A stretch of 64,000 bases of DNA from Novosphingobium sp. FSW06-99 (GTDB taxonomy: Bacteria; Pseudomonadota; Alphaproteobacteria; Sphingomonadales; Sphingomonadaceae): the NCBI RefSeq assembly GCF_001519065.1, contig NZ_KQ954251.1, positions 496,001-560,000 of the forward strand. The letters are read 5' to 3'. Positions 20,645 to 29,635 of the stretch are shown one piece after another. The notes under the pieces are model-generated. The model was not told where the DNA came from. It saw only the letters and a list, made by a program, of their open reading frames with translations, and did not search any database. Every line of letters begins with the position of its first letter. Positions within the stretch are counted from its first letter, which is position 1. The position numbers and the translations under genes were made by a program.

Positions 20645-21579
20645 CGCCAGCCACGCCCCTGCCCCCGCTGCGGCTGTTGACGGTGTTCGAGGCAGCGGCG
20701 CGACACCGCAGCCTGTCGGTCGCGGCGCGCACGCTCAATGTCACCCAACCCGCGGTCAGCAAGGCCTTGCGCGATCTGGAACGCTGGATCGGAGTGCCGC
20801 TGTTCGACCGCACCCGCCGCCCGCTGATGCTGACGCAAAGCGGCGAAGACTTGCTGGCCGCGACGCGCCAGGGGCTGGGCCTGATTGCCGAGGCGGTGGC
20901 CCGCATCGGGCAACGCCATGCCGAACGCGACACCAGCTTGCGCGTGTCTTGCTCGATCGGCTTTGCGACGTATTGGCTGATGCGCCGCCTGGCCACGTTT
21001 GGCGCGCAATGCCCCGATATCGCGGTCAGCGTGATGACCACGCCGCACGACGCCGCGCCCGATGCCGCACATGCCGATGTGCTGTTCCGCTACGGCCATG
21101 GCCGCTGGCGCGACGGCACGGTGATCCGCCTGTTTCAGGAATGCATCGATCCCGTCGCCAGCCCCGACTTCCTCGCGCGCCGCAGCGTGCCTGCCACGCT
21201 CGATGGCTGGCCGCTGATCCATGTCGATGTCGATGACGCATCCTGGCGAAGCTGGACCGGCTATTGCCAGACCACCGGCATCGTGCGCGGCACCGGCGCG
21301 GACTTGCGCTTCAACACGTATGTCCAGGCGACGCAGGCCGCGCTCAACGGCCAAGGCATCATGCTCGGCTGGCGCTCGATCACCGGCGATCTGGTCGACG
21401 AACGCCGTCTTGCCATAGTTGGCCTGCCCCCGGTGGTGCCCGAAGACGGCGCCTATTACGTGGTCGTCCCTCCGCGCAGCGCTGGCAATGCGGCGGTGGA
21501 ACGGTTTATCGGCTGGTTGCAGGCGGAAGTGGCCGAGGCGGCATGGACACATTCTGCGCTGGATCGAGCAGCCGATTAA
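20641..21579 (+). CDS. LysR family transcriptional regulator (GcvA-like)
   Basis: The 312-residue protein starts with a winged helix (LPPLRLLTVFEAAARHRSLS, then LNVTQPAVSKALRDLE), followed by a periplasmic-binding-protein-like effector domain. The pattern is close to the GcvA/AmpR branch. It overlaps the aldolase stop by four bases, so unlike most LysR genes it is co-transcribed downstream of its probable targets rather than divergent from them. Confidence 0.93.
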   Translation: MTPATPLPPLRLLTVFEAAARHRSLSVAARTLNVTQPAVSKALRDLERWIGVPLFDRTRRPLMLTQSGEDLLAATRQGLGLIAEAVARIGQRHAERDTSLRVSCSIGFATYWLMRRLATFGAQCPDIAVSVMTTPHDAAPDAAHADVLFRYGHGRWRDGTVIRLFQECIDPVASPDFLARRSVPATLDGWPLIHVDVDDASWRSWTGYCQTTGIVRGTGADLRFNTYVQATQAALNGQGIMLGWRSITGDLVDERRLAIVGLPPVVPEDGAYYVVVPPRSAGNAAVERFIGWLQAEVAEAAWTHSALDRAAD

Positions 21580-21588
21580 AGCCGCCAA

Positions 21589-22122
21589 TCACTTGGAAGC
21601 CTTCGCCGCCTTGAGCACCGCCGCGACTAACCCGTTCGCTTTGGGATAGGTCCGAAAATTTCCGCAAGTGTCCAGTGTGAACTGCTTGCCAATTGGTTCT
21701 TCAAACACCTCTTCAGAGACGAATGCCAATATCTCCTGCCCTTCTTTGAGCCAGAACCGATTCGTCGCATTCTCACTGAACACCCTGATGGTCGGTGGAG
21801 GAGTTCCTTTGAATGCGTGCTCGACCTGAAGGTCGTAAAAAGCACCAGCATAGGTATCAAATCCCCAAGGTCGCGGAGCGCCGTTTTGGAAAGGCGGCTG
21901 CAAAGGCTTTGCCTTCCCGTCGTCGCCGATCCAGGTTTCGTTTATGACCTTGGCCTTGAGGACCCATTCCGACCGACGCAATTCATGGCTCACCGAATAG
22001 TATTGCGGATCGTAGTTCGGAAGCGTCTTGTCCCAGCCAACGCAATAGGCGTGTCCCCCAGACGGGAACACGCCAAGAGCAAGCGCACAAGCTACTGCAA
22101 AGGCATTGCGATTCTTTTTCAT
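21589..22122 (-). CDS. Secreted protein of unknown function
   Basis: The 177-residue product begins with a signal peptide (MKKNRNAFAVACALALGVFP, cleavage likely after SGGHA). The mature part has three cysteines, FYDLQVEHAFKGTPPPTIRV and EILAFVSEEVFEE. The middle resembles small secreted proteins that carry a beta-sandwich domain after a Cys-rich start. It is a single gene between convergent neighbours with slightly lower GC than the flanks. I do not recognise a named family. ATG 22122 is chosen because the signal sequence follows at once. Confidence 0.75.
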   Translation of the reverse strand: MKKNRNAFAVACALALGVFPSGGHAYCVGWDKTLPNYDPQYYSVSHELRRSEWVLKAKVINETWIGDDGKAKPLQPPFQNGAPRPWGFDTYAGAFYDLQVEHAFKGTPPPTIRVFSENATNRFWLKEGQEILAFVSEEVFEEPIGKQFTLDTCGNFRTYPKANGLVAAVLKAAKASK

Positions 22123-22240
22123 CAACCGAGCGTAGCCCACACGGCTTGCCCTACAAGCGAATAGAGCCGCGCCCGAAACTGCGACGTTTGCTTTGATCCT
22201 GTCAACCGCCGCCGCCAATGACCGCCCCTGTCACCGCCGC

Positions 22241-23968
22241 TTAAAACCCGATCGCCTCGCCATCCTTGCGCGGGTCGGATGCGCCGCGATAGGCGCCGGT
22301 TGTCGGGTCGATCATGATCGCCTGATAGCCGCCCATGTCGAACCCGTCGGCGGAATGGACATCGTGGCCGCGCGCTTTCAGGTCGGCGCCGATCGCATCA
22401 TAGAGCTGGCTTTCCAGTTGTAGCCGGTTGGTGCGCTGCGCGTGGGCAAAGCGGGCGGCATCGCCTGCCGCCTGCGGATTGGCGCCGAACAACAGCATGT
22501 TGACCAGCACTTGCGCCTGCCCCTGCGCCTGTTGATCGCCGTACATCACGCCCAGCGACGCGAACGGTTTGCCATCATGCGTCACAAACCCGGGGATCAG
22601 TGTATAGAACGGGCGCTTGCCCGGCGCGATCGTGTTGGGCCGGTCGGGCTTGAGCGTGAACGCCGCCGCGCGATCGTTCAGCACAAAGCCATAGCCCGGC
22701 ACCGTCACCCCCGACCCGAAGAAATTGTACACCGAATAGATAAAGCTGACGACATTGCCCTCGGCATCGGCGGTGGTCAGATAGGCCGTGCCGCCCAGCG
22801 GTTCTTCCGAAGGATCGAGCGCGGCGGCATGCTTCATGTCGATTTTGGCGCAACGCTGCGCGGCGAATTCCTTGGAAATCAGCATCGCCACCGGCACATG
22901 CGAAAAATCGGGATCGCCATTGTACGTGCGCAAATCGGCATAGGCGATCTTCTTGGCCTCTACCATCAGATGCCAGAAATCGGCCGATTTGGGATTGATC
23001 CGGTCGGGCGACAGCCCGAGTCTGGCCGGGCACACCTCGATCAGGTTCATCATTTCCAGCACAGCAAACCCTTGCGTGCTGGGCGGCATTTCGTGGATCA
23101 CATAGCCGTTGAAGGTGGTGCTGATCGGATCGACCCAGCGCGCGTGCATCTGCGCGAAATCGGCCATGGTGAACAGCCCGCCATGGGCCTGCGACTTGGC
23201 GACGATGGCTTGCGCGATCGGCCCGTTGTAATAGGCATCGCGTCCGCCATCGGCGAGCAGGCGAAACGCCTTGCCCAGATCGGGATTGCGGAAGATGTCG
23301 CCCCAGTGCCACGCCGTGCCGTGGTTGAGATAGATCGCGGCGGTGTCGGGGTCTTTGGCCAGCAAGTCGCGGCTCATGCCCCATTCGGTGCCGATCCGCT
23401 GGCTGATGGGAAAGCCCTGTTCGGCAATGCGGATCGCCGGAGCCAGCACGCCGTGCCAGCCCAGCTTGCCATATTTGCCCAGCAGTGTGGCCCATCCATC
23501 AACCGCACCGGGCACAACCGCCGATTCCAGGCCATCTTCGGGCATGTTCTCGCCAAATTTCGCGCGGTAATGCGCCAAAGTCGCCGCCATCGGCGCCCGG
23601 CCCGAAGCATCGAGCGCGACCAGCCGGTGCTCTTTGGCCACCCAGGCGAGCACGAACATGTCGCCGCCCATCCCGGTCGCTTCGGGTTCGACCACATTGA
23701 TCGCCGCTGCCGTCGCCACCGCCGCATCAAATGCATTGCCGCCCGCATGCAAGACCTCGATCCCGGCCTCGGCCGCCAGCGGCTGGCTGGTCGCAACCAT
23801 GCCGTTCAACGCCATGACTTCGGACCGCGTCTGCCCCAGCCAGCCCGTCGACCGGTCACCACGATACGCATCGAACGTGCCGGGCGCGGTTTGCGCGCCG
23901 ACCGGCACACCCGCCACCAACGACACCCCGGCGGCGAACCCCGCCAACACGCCCAACCGCCTGCGCAT
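22241..23968 (-). CDS. ggt: Gamma-glutamyltransferase
   Basis: The 575-residue precursor starts with a signal peptide (MRRRLGVLAGFAAGVSLVAG, then AQTAPG). It has ATSQPLAAEAGIEVLHAGGNAFDA near the mature N-terminus and the autoprocessing site GGTAYLTTADAEGN with catalytic Thr at about residue 394, so cleavage yields large and small subunits. The family hydrolyses or transfers gamma-glutamyl groups of glutathione in the periplasm. Starts at 24118 or beyond would add a cysteine-rich, unlikely leader. Last host protein gene before the prophage. Confidence 0.93.
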   Translation of the reverse strand: MRRRLGVLAGFAAGVSLVAGVPVGAQTAPGTFDAYRGDRSTGWLGQTRSEVMALNGMVATSQPLAAEAGIEVLHAGGNAFDAAVATAAAINVVEPEATGMGGDMFVLAWVAKEHRLVALDASGRAPMAATLAHYRAKFGENMPEDGLESAVVPGAVDGWATLLGKYGKLGWHGVLAPAIRIAEQGFPISQRIGTEWGMSRDLLAKDPDTAAIYLNHGTAWHWGDIFRNPDLGKAFRLLADGGRDAYYNGPIAQAIVAKSQAHGGLFTMADFAQMHARWVDPISTTFNGYVIHEMPPSTQGFAVLEMMNLIEVCPARLGLSPDRINPKSADFWHLMVEAKKIAYADLRTYNGDPDFSHVPVAMLISKEFAAQRCAKIDMKHAAALDPSEEPLGGTAYLTTADAEGNVVSFIYSVYNFFGSGVTVPGYGFVLNDRAAAFTLKPDRPNTIAPGKRPFYTLIPGFVTHDGKPFASLGVMYGDQQAQGQAQVLVNMLLFGANPQAAGDAARFAHAQRTNRLQLESQLYDAIGADLKARGHDVHSADGFDMGGYQAIMIDPTTGAYRGASDPRKDGEAIGF

Positions 23969-24127
23969 GCAACCACCCTCGCAAAAACTTGACACTTGTC
24001 CCAACTTAACCGCCCTGCACGCAGAAACCAGCCACTGTTTTGCGCAAGGCGGAAAAAAAGATGCGGACATCCCGCCAAAAACTCCCCTTTGCATCCGCCC
24101 CGCTCCCGGCTTATGCACGCCCCGCGC

Positions 24128-24204
<77 letters not shown>

Positions 24205-24276
24205 ATAAATCAATAGCTTGCGTGGGGTTTTCGCGAACCCTTCCAACATTTTCCAATGTTGGAATTCCAACAAGAT

Positions 24277-24306
24277 AGCCGCGGGGTGGGGCCCCGCGGC
24301 TGTTTT
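24277..24306 (+). terminator. Terminator-like hairpin downstream of tRNA-Arg
   Basis: AGCCGCGGGG (24277-24286) pairs with CCCCGCGGCT (24292-24301) and is followed by GTTTT. It suits rightward transcription out of the tRNA gene. A second small hairpin, CCAACATT/AATGTTGG, is at 24243-24262. Nothing else is seen in 24205-24373. Confidence 0.7.
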
Positions 24307-24373
24307 GGTTGCAAGGAAGATCCTCATTCAGCGCATGGCGGCCTCCTTTGCTGGGCCGAACGGCCTGGGGAAA

Positions 24374-24751
24374 TCAGCTCGCCGGCGCGCCGGTGCTTTC
24401 GGTCGCGGCCGGGCCGATCTGCTGGATCTCGGCGGCCGGCTCGCCCGTGGTCGATGCGGTCGTGCTGGTCGTGGTGGTCGAGGTCGGCGCATCGCTTTCG
24501 CTGCCGATCGCGGCTTTCAGCGCGGCAATGTCCGACACCACGCCTTCCAGCGTCGACTTGACCGCGTTGAACGCATCGAGGCTGACGGTTTCCACCGCGC
24601 GTTCGACATTGCCGGCGGCATTTTCGACAATCGATTTGGCAGTCGCTTCCAGCGCGGCCAGACGGGCAAACAGGCTCATTCTTACCTCCATGAAAAGGAC
24701 GCCCAGGGCGAACCCTGCGGCGACCATGACGATGATTTCAATGATCGCCAT
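24374..24751 (-). CDS. Small membrane-anchored phage protein, lysis region
   Basis: The 125-residue protein starts MAIIEIIVMVAAGFALGVLFMEV, a single N-terminal membrane segment, followed by an amphipathic helical part (about residues 30-85) and a Ser/Thr-rich low-complexity tail. Its start overlaps the spanin gene end by 14 bp, so it is the last gene of the late operon. Family unknown. It could be an accessory lysis protein or a host-surface modifier; neither is shown. Confidence 0.65.
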   Translation of the reverse strand: MAIIEIIVMVAAGFALGVLFMEVRMSLFARLAALEATAKSIVENAAGNVERAVETVSLDAFNAVKSTLEGVVSDIAALKAAIGSESDAPTSTTTTSTTASTTGEPAAEIQQIGPAATESTGAPAS

Positions 24752-25265
24752 CGGTGGGCTCCGCGCTCGGGGTGGATTGCGATGCGGCAGAGATCGACAG
24801 CACATAGTTTCGTGCGGCGAAGGCGTAGCCTACGGCGGCGGTACAGGCGTGCACGTCGTTGGCGGATACCACGACGGCGCCGGCGGGCAGGCTTGCAGGA
24901 ACGCCGGCAGCGGCACTTTGGGCGGCGCCAGGGGCTGGGCTGGCACTACGGCCAGCGGCTGTGGGGCACACGCTGTGAGAAGCGATATAGCGATCAGCGG
25001 CAGACTGGGCGTCCGCCAATTGGGCTTGATGGGCATTGTCTGCCTCCTGCGCTTTGGCCTGATAGATGGCATCGACGTGTTGTAGCGCGGCCTGCGCGAT
25101 CGCGGTCGCGCTGGCTTGTGCCTGTTTGAACTGTGCGGCCTGCACGCGCACGGCGTCGGCATTGGCCACCGCGCGCGCATCGAAATGCCATGCCAGCAAT
25201 GACACCGCGACCAGTGCGACCGATTGCCAGTATTTTCCCAGCAATGACAAAACGATTTCAGGCAT
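24738..25265 (-). CDS. Inner-membrane spanin (Rz-like)
   Basis: The 175-residue product has an N-terminal membrane segment (about residues 14-30, VALVAVSLLAWHF), then a long Ala/Gln-rich coiled coil (to about residue 95) and a periplasmic tail. This is the i-spanin layout. With an outer-membrane partner it would join inner and outer membranes in the last lysis step. The identification gains strength from the proline-rich lipoprotein frame (24830-25036) nested inside it in another reading frame, as in lambda Rz/Rz1. Confidence 0.8.
   Translation of the reverse strand: MPEIVLSLLGKYWQSVALVAVSLLAWHFDARAVANADAVRVQAAQFKQAQASATAIAQAALQHVDAIYQAKAQEADNAHQAQLADAQSAADRYIASHSVCPTAAGRSASPAPGAAQSAAAGVPASLPAGAVVVSANDVHACTAAVGYAFAARNYVLSISAASQSTPSAEPTDGDH
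24830..25036 (-). CDS. Outer-membrane spanin lipoprotein (Rz1-like), nested in Rz
   Basis: A 68-residue frame lies wholly inside the Rz-like gene in a different reading frame. It has a short basic start (MPIKPNWRT), a hydrophobic core and the lipobox LLTAC, giving lipid attachment to the cysteine at residue 23. The mature part is rich in proline (about a third of residues). These are the defining features of Rz1 o-spanins. Start ATG 25036; an earlier in-frame ATG at 25072 is less likely. Confidence 0.82.
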   Translation of the reverse strand: MPIKPNWRTPSLPLIAISLLTACAPQPLAVVPAQPLAPPKVPLPAFLQACPPAPSWYPPTTCTPVPPP

Positions 25266-26229
25266 AATACACCGTTCCCAGCACATCGCCCGATGCGCCG
25301 ATCGTCGCGCCCGGCGCATCTGTGGTAATCGCCCAGCTCAAGCCCAAACTTTCGGCCACACCGATATCGCTGAAAGTATTTTTTGATCCGCTCGCCGTCA
25401 GCGGGATCGTGATGGCCGGGGTATCGGTGCCAGGGACGCCAGCGGTCGTCTTGTTATAAAGCTGCAGATAGCGCGGCGTTGTCTGGGTGTTGATCAGGTC
25501 ATAGCCATAAAAGCGCGCGGACGATGCCTTGACCACCCCGCTGGCACCGCTGGGGATTCGCAGTGCAGACAATGCCGTGCCGATCGATGAACTAACTGCC
25601 GATGGCACCGTTGCGCCAATCAGGTTCCCGCCGGCATTCAACCCGACCGTGCCGACGCTGTTCGTTCCGGACGGCAGCGGCTGTGATGGATCGAGCCCGA
25701 CTGTCACCAGCGACGTATCGGGCGCCGATGACGCGATAATCGTCACTCCCAAAGTGCCCGCGCTCAGCACCGTGCCAAGTCGGACGCGGAATTGTGGAAA
25801 TCCGGCCACGCCGAACTGATACCCGACAATGGTGTTGGCTGTTGGCGTTATGGTGTTGCCGGTGGTGGTGTAGTTCAGCACCACAGAACCCTTGATGGGC
25901 AGCCAGTTCACGCCGTCATACACTTCGCACACCGCTGCGCCGCCTGCGAAAGTGGCGCCTGCGTTCAGAGTTACGACAATGGTGTCATACCCCGCAGTGT
26001 TGACCGCCAACGCGGTGTTCACGGTTGTCGCCGTGGTCCATGCGGCAGTGACAGCGGCCTGAAATCCGTCGAGGATGGCGAGCGGATTGCCGGTCGGGCC
26101 CAGCAATGTGCCGCTTTGGTCGACCAGCGTCACCGCGCCGATCTTGGCGGGGCTGCCATTGACATCGGTGGTTTCGACATAGGCCACGCCGTCGCCGCCC
26201 AGCGTGCCCGAGGTGATAACTTTCGTCAT
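25258..26229 (-). CDS. Putative virion surface protein (beta-rich)
   Basis: The 323-residue protein is rich in Gly, Ser, Thr and Val with few charged residues and almost no long helices. It begins MTKVITSGTLGGDGVAYVET and ends with DIGVAESLGLSWAITTD..GTVYYA. That composition fits a decoration, fibre or tail-associated protein. It lies inside the lysis cassette, overlapping the spanin start by 8 bp and following the two-segment membrane protein by 2 bp. No family recognised. Confidence 0.6.
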   Translation of the reverse strand: MTKVITSGTLGGDGVAYVETTDVNGSPAKIGAVTLVDQSGTLLGPTGNPLAILDGFQAAVTAAWTTATTVNTALAVNTAGYDTIVVTLNAGATFAGGAAVCEVYDGVNWLPIKGSVVLNYTTTGNTITPTANTIVGYQFGVAGFPQFRVRLGTVLSAGTLGVTIIASSAPDTSLVTVGLDPSQPLPSGTNSVGTVGLNAGGNLIGATVPSAVSSSIGTALSALRIPSGASGVVKASSARFYGYDLINTQTTPRYLQLYNKTTAGVPGTDTPAITIPLTASGSKNTFSDIGVAESLGLSWAITTDAPGATIGASGDVLGTVYYA

Positions 26230-26230
26230 G

Positions 26231-26533
26231 TCAATTCGCTCCCGCGTCGGCGCCGCCGTTGACGTCCAGATCCATGCCCATGCCGGAAACCCTGATCGTG
26301 CCGATCCAGGGCGACATCATGCCGCCGATGATCAGCAGATTACCCAGCGCCATGATGATCAGCACCCCGCCGAGGTACCAGATGATCGAGGGCGCTACCG
26401 CGTCTGGCCATTTCCGCCACACCAGAAACAGCGCAAAGATGATCAGGTTCACATTGAACGCCAGCGCCAGGCCCGCGATCGTGCGTTCAGACCACGGCGT
26501 CGGCCGCGCGGTTTCGGTGGTCACGCCAGCCAT
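26231..26533 (-). CDS. Small two-segment membrane protein, possible holin
   Basis: The 100-residue protein has two membrane segments (about residues 20-37 and 50-73: IAGLALAFNVNLIIFALFLVW and IIWYLGGVLIIMALGNLLII), the size and layout of class II holins. It overlaps the endolysin stop by 13 bp. Another holin candidate is at 27042-27293; the two may be a holin/antiholin pair. Start ATG 26533 preferred over 26575, because the extra residues are polar and atypical. Confidence 0.6.
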   Translation of the reverse strand: MAGVTTETARPTPWSERTIAGLALAFNVNLIIFALFLVWRKWPDAVAPSIIWYLGGVLIIMALGNLLIIGGMMSPWIGTIRVSGMGMDLDVNGGADAGAN

Positions 26534-27045
26534 GACAGCGCCACTTGCTCGACATGCGCCACGCGGTTCAGCCATCCTGTGCCAAACACCGAAAAGCGCG
26601 GGTCTGCGCGATAGAACGTGCGCCGCGCCTCGCTATAGGCCGAAACCAGACCATCCCCCCCCTGCAGCGCCATATAGGCGCCCACCTGCACCAGCGTGCC
26701 CGGGCCGATCATGCCATCCTGCGATGCACCGACAATCTGTTGCAGCATCTTGGCCGCACGACTGACACCGCCATTTACCGCGAAGTCGAACACGCACAGA
26801 TTGAGGCCATCGGGTAGTTTTTCACCCGCAACCTTGTCCCAAAACCACGCCTTGTAGAGCGGTGTGACTTTCTCAGGCGTCAGACTATGCATGACAGCCT
26901 CTGTTGCCGGTTCACCGCTCCATGACGCCCAGACAGCCGCTGTGATGCCCAGATCGGTCGTGCCACCCGGGTCGCGCGGATCATCGACAAAGCCGCCCTC
27001 TTCGGTCAGCACGACCGGCAATGCATCGGCAAATGTGTGGGTCAT
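26521..27045 (-). CDS. Endolysin, glycoside hydrolase family 108 muramidase
   Basis: The 174-residue enzyme has the GH108 signature EEGGFVDDPRDPGGTTDLGIT near residues 15-35, with the catalytic Glu at about residue 16. The C-terminal part matches the peptidoglycan-binding half of the same family. It would cleave the glycan strand between MurNAc and GlcNAc. There is no signal peptide, so it needs the holin for release. Its start overlaps the upstream small membrane protein by four bases. Confidence 0.93.
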   Translation of the reverse strand: MTHTFADALPVVLTEEGGFVDDPRDPGGTTDLGITAAVWASWSGEPATEAVMHSLTPEKVTPLYKAWFWDKVAGEKLPDGLNLCVFDFAVNGGVSRAAKMLQQIVGASQDGMIGPGTLVQVGAYMALQGGDGLVSAYSEARRTFYRADPRFSVFGTGWLNRVAHVEQVALSWLA

Positions 27046-27293
27046 TTGGTCGGTCCCATCGCCAGCGGGCGCCCGGTCAGCACCATGAAATACAACAGCG
27101 CGCCGATCGCGATTGGCCAGAACAGCGTCTTGAACGTCGACCAGATCCCGCGACCGGTGGCCGAATAAATCTGCTCGGTTGCTTCCTTCAGCAGCGCCAC
27201 GGCGATCGCGCGCGCGTCTGCCTGGGTGATCGTGCGCATCCCGCGCAGATCAGCCTTTGGCATGTCAGTTCTGTTGTCGTCGTCGTCTGCCAT
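27042..27293 (-). CDS. Single-segment membrane protein, holin candidate
   Basis: The 83-residue product has an acidic N-terminus (MADDDDNRTDMPKADLRGM), an amphipathic helix and one membrane segment near residues 60-75 (LFWPIAIGALLYFMVL). The gene is directly upstream of the endolysin, overlapping it by four bases, the usual place of a holin. One segment with N-terminus inside fits class III or T7-17.5-like holins. Experimental class assignment is not possible from sequence. Confidence 0.6.
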   Translation of the reverse strand: MADDDDNRTDMPKADLRGMRTITQADARAIAVALLKEATEQIYSATGRGIWSTFKTLFWPIAIGALLYFMVLTGRPLAMGPTK

Positions 27294-27327
27294 TAGCCGG
27301 GGCATCCTGTCGTGGTGGGATTGTGCA

Positions 27328-29472
27328 TCATGGGACCGTCACCGCCGTCCATGTGCCTGGTGTACCCGATGCCGTGCATGACCATCCCAGCGTGCCGGTG
27401 GCCGTTGGCGCGATGTTCCACACGAATTCGCCCTGCGCGTGATAACCGGTGGTGGGCGCTGCGGTGCCGTTGGCCATGATGCGCGCATTGGCGCCGCTGC
27501 CGATCGCCACTTGGGGAAATCCCGAAACATAGGGCACCGGCGCCGTGCGGCCAAAGGTCTGCGTTGTGTTGGGCCCGGTGAAATACTGGTATTGATCGCT
27601 GAATGCATAGGAAAACGCGATATCGGCATCGCTGCCTTCCTCGAAATTGGTGGCAAGGCGGAATGACAGCGGCCAATTCAGCGTGTTGGTATAATTGATA
27701 ATCGTCCCGGCATAATTGGCGCCGCCCTCGCCAAGCCCGGCCAATGAGAAATAGCTGTTGCCGCCCGATTGAAACGGCGTGTTCTGTGCCAGGCGAAATC
27801 CCGACATGACAAACGATCCCACCCCGCCGTCGTTGAACCACACCGGTGTCGTGTTGGTGAAATTCGCCGCGCCGTTGATCGGGTTGAACGCGATCGATGC
27901 GCTGCCCAGATGCGCCAGTGGCAGGCCGCCTTCGATATAGGGCGATATGAAGTTGTCCGGGGCCGGGCCGCCCGATTGCACAAACAACGGTGATCCGATG
28001 ACATAGGTTCCGGCGTTTGACCACGCCGGATGGCCCGGAAACTGTGTCGTTGTGCCCAGCGGATACCATATTGCCGCGTTGGTGCCCGGGGTCGTGCTGG
28101 CGCCTATGCCCGGGGTGTGATCGATCAACTGATAGGCGTTGCCGTCAGTATAGCTGACCTGGCACTGGTTGTTGGCGTTGCAGTCATCGATCTGGGTGCT
28201 GATATGGGTCGATCCCAGGAAAGACAGGTCGATCAGGCCGCCGGCGCCGGCGCTGTGCACATTGATGCGATTGGTGCTGCCCACGTTGGCATCGCCGCCC
28301 TGGATGTAAACGCCGTGCAGGCCCGATCCATTCACGTACAGGCCGTCGATCTTGTATCCGCTCGCCTGCCCCTCGGCCGCGCCCCCCGCGCCGCTGGTGG
28401 CGACGATCTGCACATTGTTGCCCGCGAAATCCGCGACATAGCAATCCTCGATGGTAACTTGCGCGCGCGCCCAGATGCCTGCGGTGTTGCCGGTGTAATC
28501 CACCGGGCCGCCGCCGCCGACAATCGCCAGATTGCGAAACGTGCTGCCATCCGCGCCCGTCGTCGGCGTCGTCAGTGTCGTCGATCCCAGCGTGTTGTAG
28601 CGGTTGACAATAAAACCGGGCGTGCTTTCCGGAAACCGCAAGACCGTCGCCAGCCCGTTCAAGGCATAGGGCGATGTGTCGCCCTCCAGAATGACCGTCG
28701 TTTTCAGATTGACTGGTTCGGAAAAATAATACGGCAGCGGCGCCCAGGGAAACCGGATGCGCGGCCCGGCGACATAGTCGGGATTGCCGTTCGACGCCTG
28801 AAACGCCGCAATGGCGTCCATCAGCGCGGGATAATTGTCGGTTTCGTCGTCGGCCGCGCCCCCGTAATCTAGGATGCTGACCCCCTCGCCTGCCTTGGCC
28901 TGGATCGTGCGGCCCACCGCGCCAGTGCCGGATTGCTGAAAGCCGACGATCGCGCCGCCCGTCGGCGCGGCCAGATCGGCGCGCAGCGATGCATCGGCGC
29001 CCGTGCCGCTGGCTGCGATCGGTATCTTGCCCGTGGCGTCCCACGCGAAATAACTGCCCGCGCGCACGGTGGCCGGCGGCAGGATCTGGATCGTATCGCC
29101 CAGCGGCCCGCGCACACATGCCGCCAGTTGCAGGTTCAGCTCTGCGATCATGCGCGTCACCGCATCGAGGCCGGCCATCAACGCCTGGTTGGGAAACGCC
29201 CCGCCGCTGGCAAAGGGTGTGGACTGTTCCTGTTCGACCGGTGTCTGCCGCCAGATCGCGCCGATCGCGCCCGCCGGCGGCGCCACGCTGAACACCACAT
29301 GCGAATTGCCGCTGGTGCCGGTGATGGAATACCCCGCGCTGGTCGTCACCCCGCCGGCGGTGTAATTGGCCTGCACGTCGCCGCTTTCCGTCCACGAAAA
29401 CGGCACCACGAAAGACGTGGTGCTGCCATCGCCGGTAAAGGTGGTGAACGGAATTTCGACGGGAACCGTCAC
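27328..29472 (-). CDS. Tailspike / tail fibre with T7-like N-domain and beta-helix
   Basis: The 714-residue protein has an N-terminal adapter resembling the T7 gp17 virion-binding domain (residues 1-115: TFTGDGSTTSFVVPF, then GAFPNQALMAGLDAVTRMIAE). After it comes a right-handed parallel beta-helix region (about 190-480, starting VSILDYGGAADDETDNYPAL, the pectate-lyase-like entry motif) and a distal domain. It would bind and perhaps cleave a surface polysaccharide. GTG at 29472 is chosen because GAGGG lies six bases upstream; a second GTG at 29499 lacks this. Confidence 0.85.
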   Translation of the reverse strand: MTVPVEIPFTTFTGDGSTTSFVVPFSWTESGDVQANYTAGGVTTSAGYSITGTSGNSHVVFSVAPPAGAIGAIWRQTPVEQEQSTPFASGGAFPNQALMAGLDAVTRMIAELNLQLAACVRGPLGDTIQILPPATVRAGSYFAWDATGKIPIAASGTGADASLRADLAAPTGGAIVGFQQSGTGAVGRTIQAKAGEGVSILDYGGAADDETDNYPALMDAIAAFQASNGNPDYVAGPRIRFPWAPLPYYFSEPVNLKTTVILEGDTSPYALNGLATVLRFPESTPGFIVNRYNTLGSTTLTTPTTGADGSTFRNLAIVGGGGPVDYTGNTAGIWARAQVTIEDCYVADFAGNNVQIVATSGAGGAAEGQASGYKIDGLYVNGSGLHGVYIQGGDANVGSTNRINVHSAGAGGLIDLSFLGSTHISTQIDDCNANNQCQVSYTDGNAYQLIDHTPGIGASTTPGTNAAIWYPLGTTTQFPGHPAWSNAGTYVIGSPLFVQSGGPAPDNFISPYIEGGLPLAHLGSASIAFNPINGAANFTNTTPVWFNDGGVGSFVMSGFRLAQNTPFQSGGNSYFSLAGLGEGGANYAGTIINYTNTLNWPLSFRLATNFEEGSDADIAFSYAFSDQYQYFTGPNTTQTFGRTAPVPYVSGFPQVAIGSGANARIMANGTAAPTTGYHAQGEFVWNIAPTATGTLGWSCTASGTPGTWTAVTVP

Positions 29473-29635
29473 GCAAAACCCTCGCTGTGTGTCAAACACT
29501 CAGACGAAGGGCTTATCCAGTGGGCGGGGCCGCTTCTCGCGTGTAACGACCGCGTGACCGGGTGCTACTCACCACAGGGGCCGGGGCATGCGCGCTTGTC
29601 CGGCGCGCCCTGTGTCTCACAGCGGGGGCTTTGCG

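Noticed and set aside
24239..24250. CCCTTCCAACAT shared with 48990-49001 as an attachment repeat
   Set aside because: Both copies are inside the prophage and matches of this length are expected by chance within 40 kb.
24307..24313. GGTTGCA near the tRNA as a further iteron
   Set aside because: Seven-base words are expected about eight times by chance in 64 kb on both strands; this single copy is not significant.
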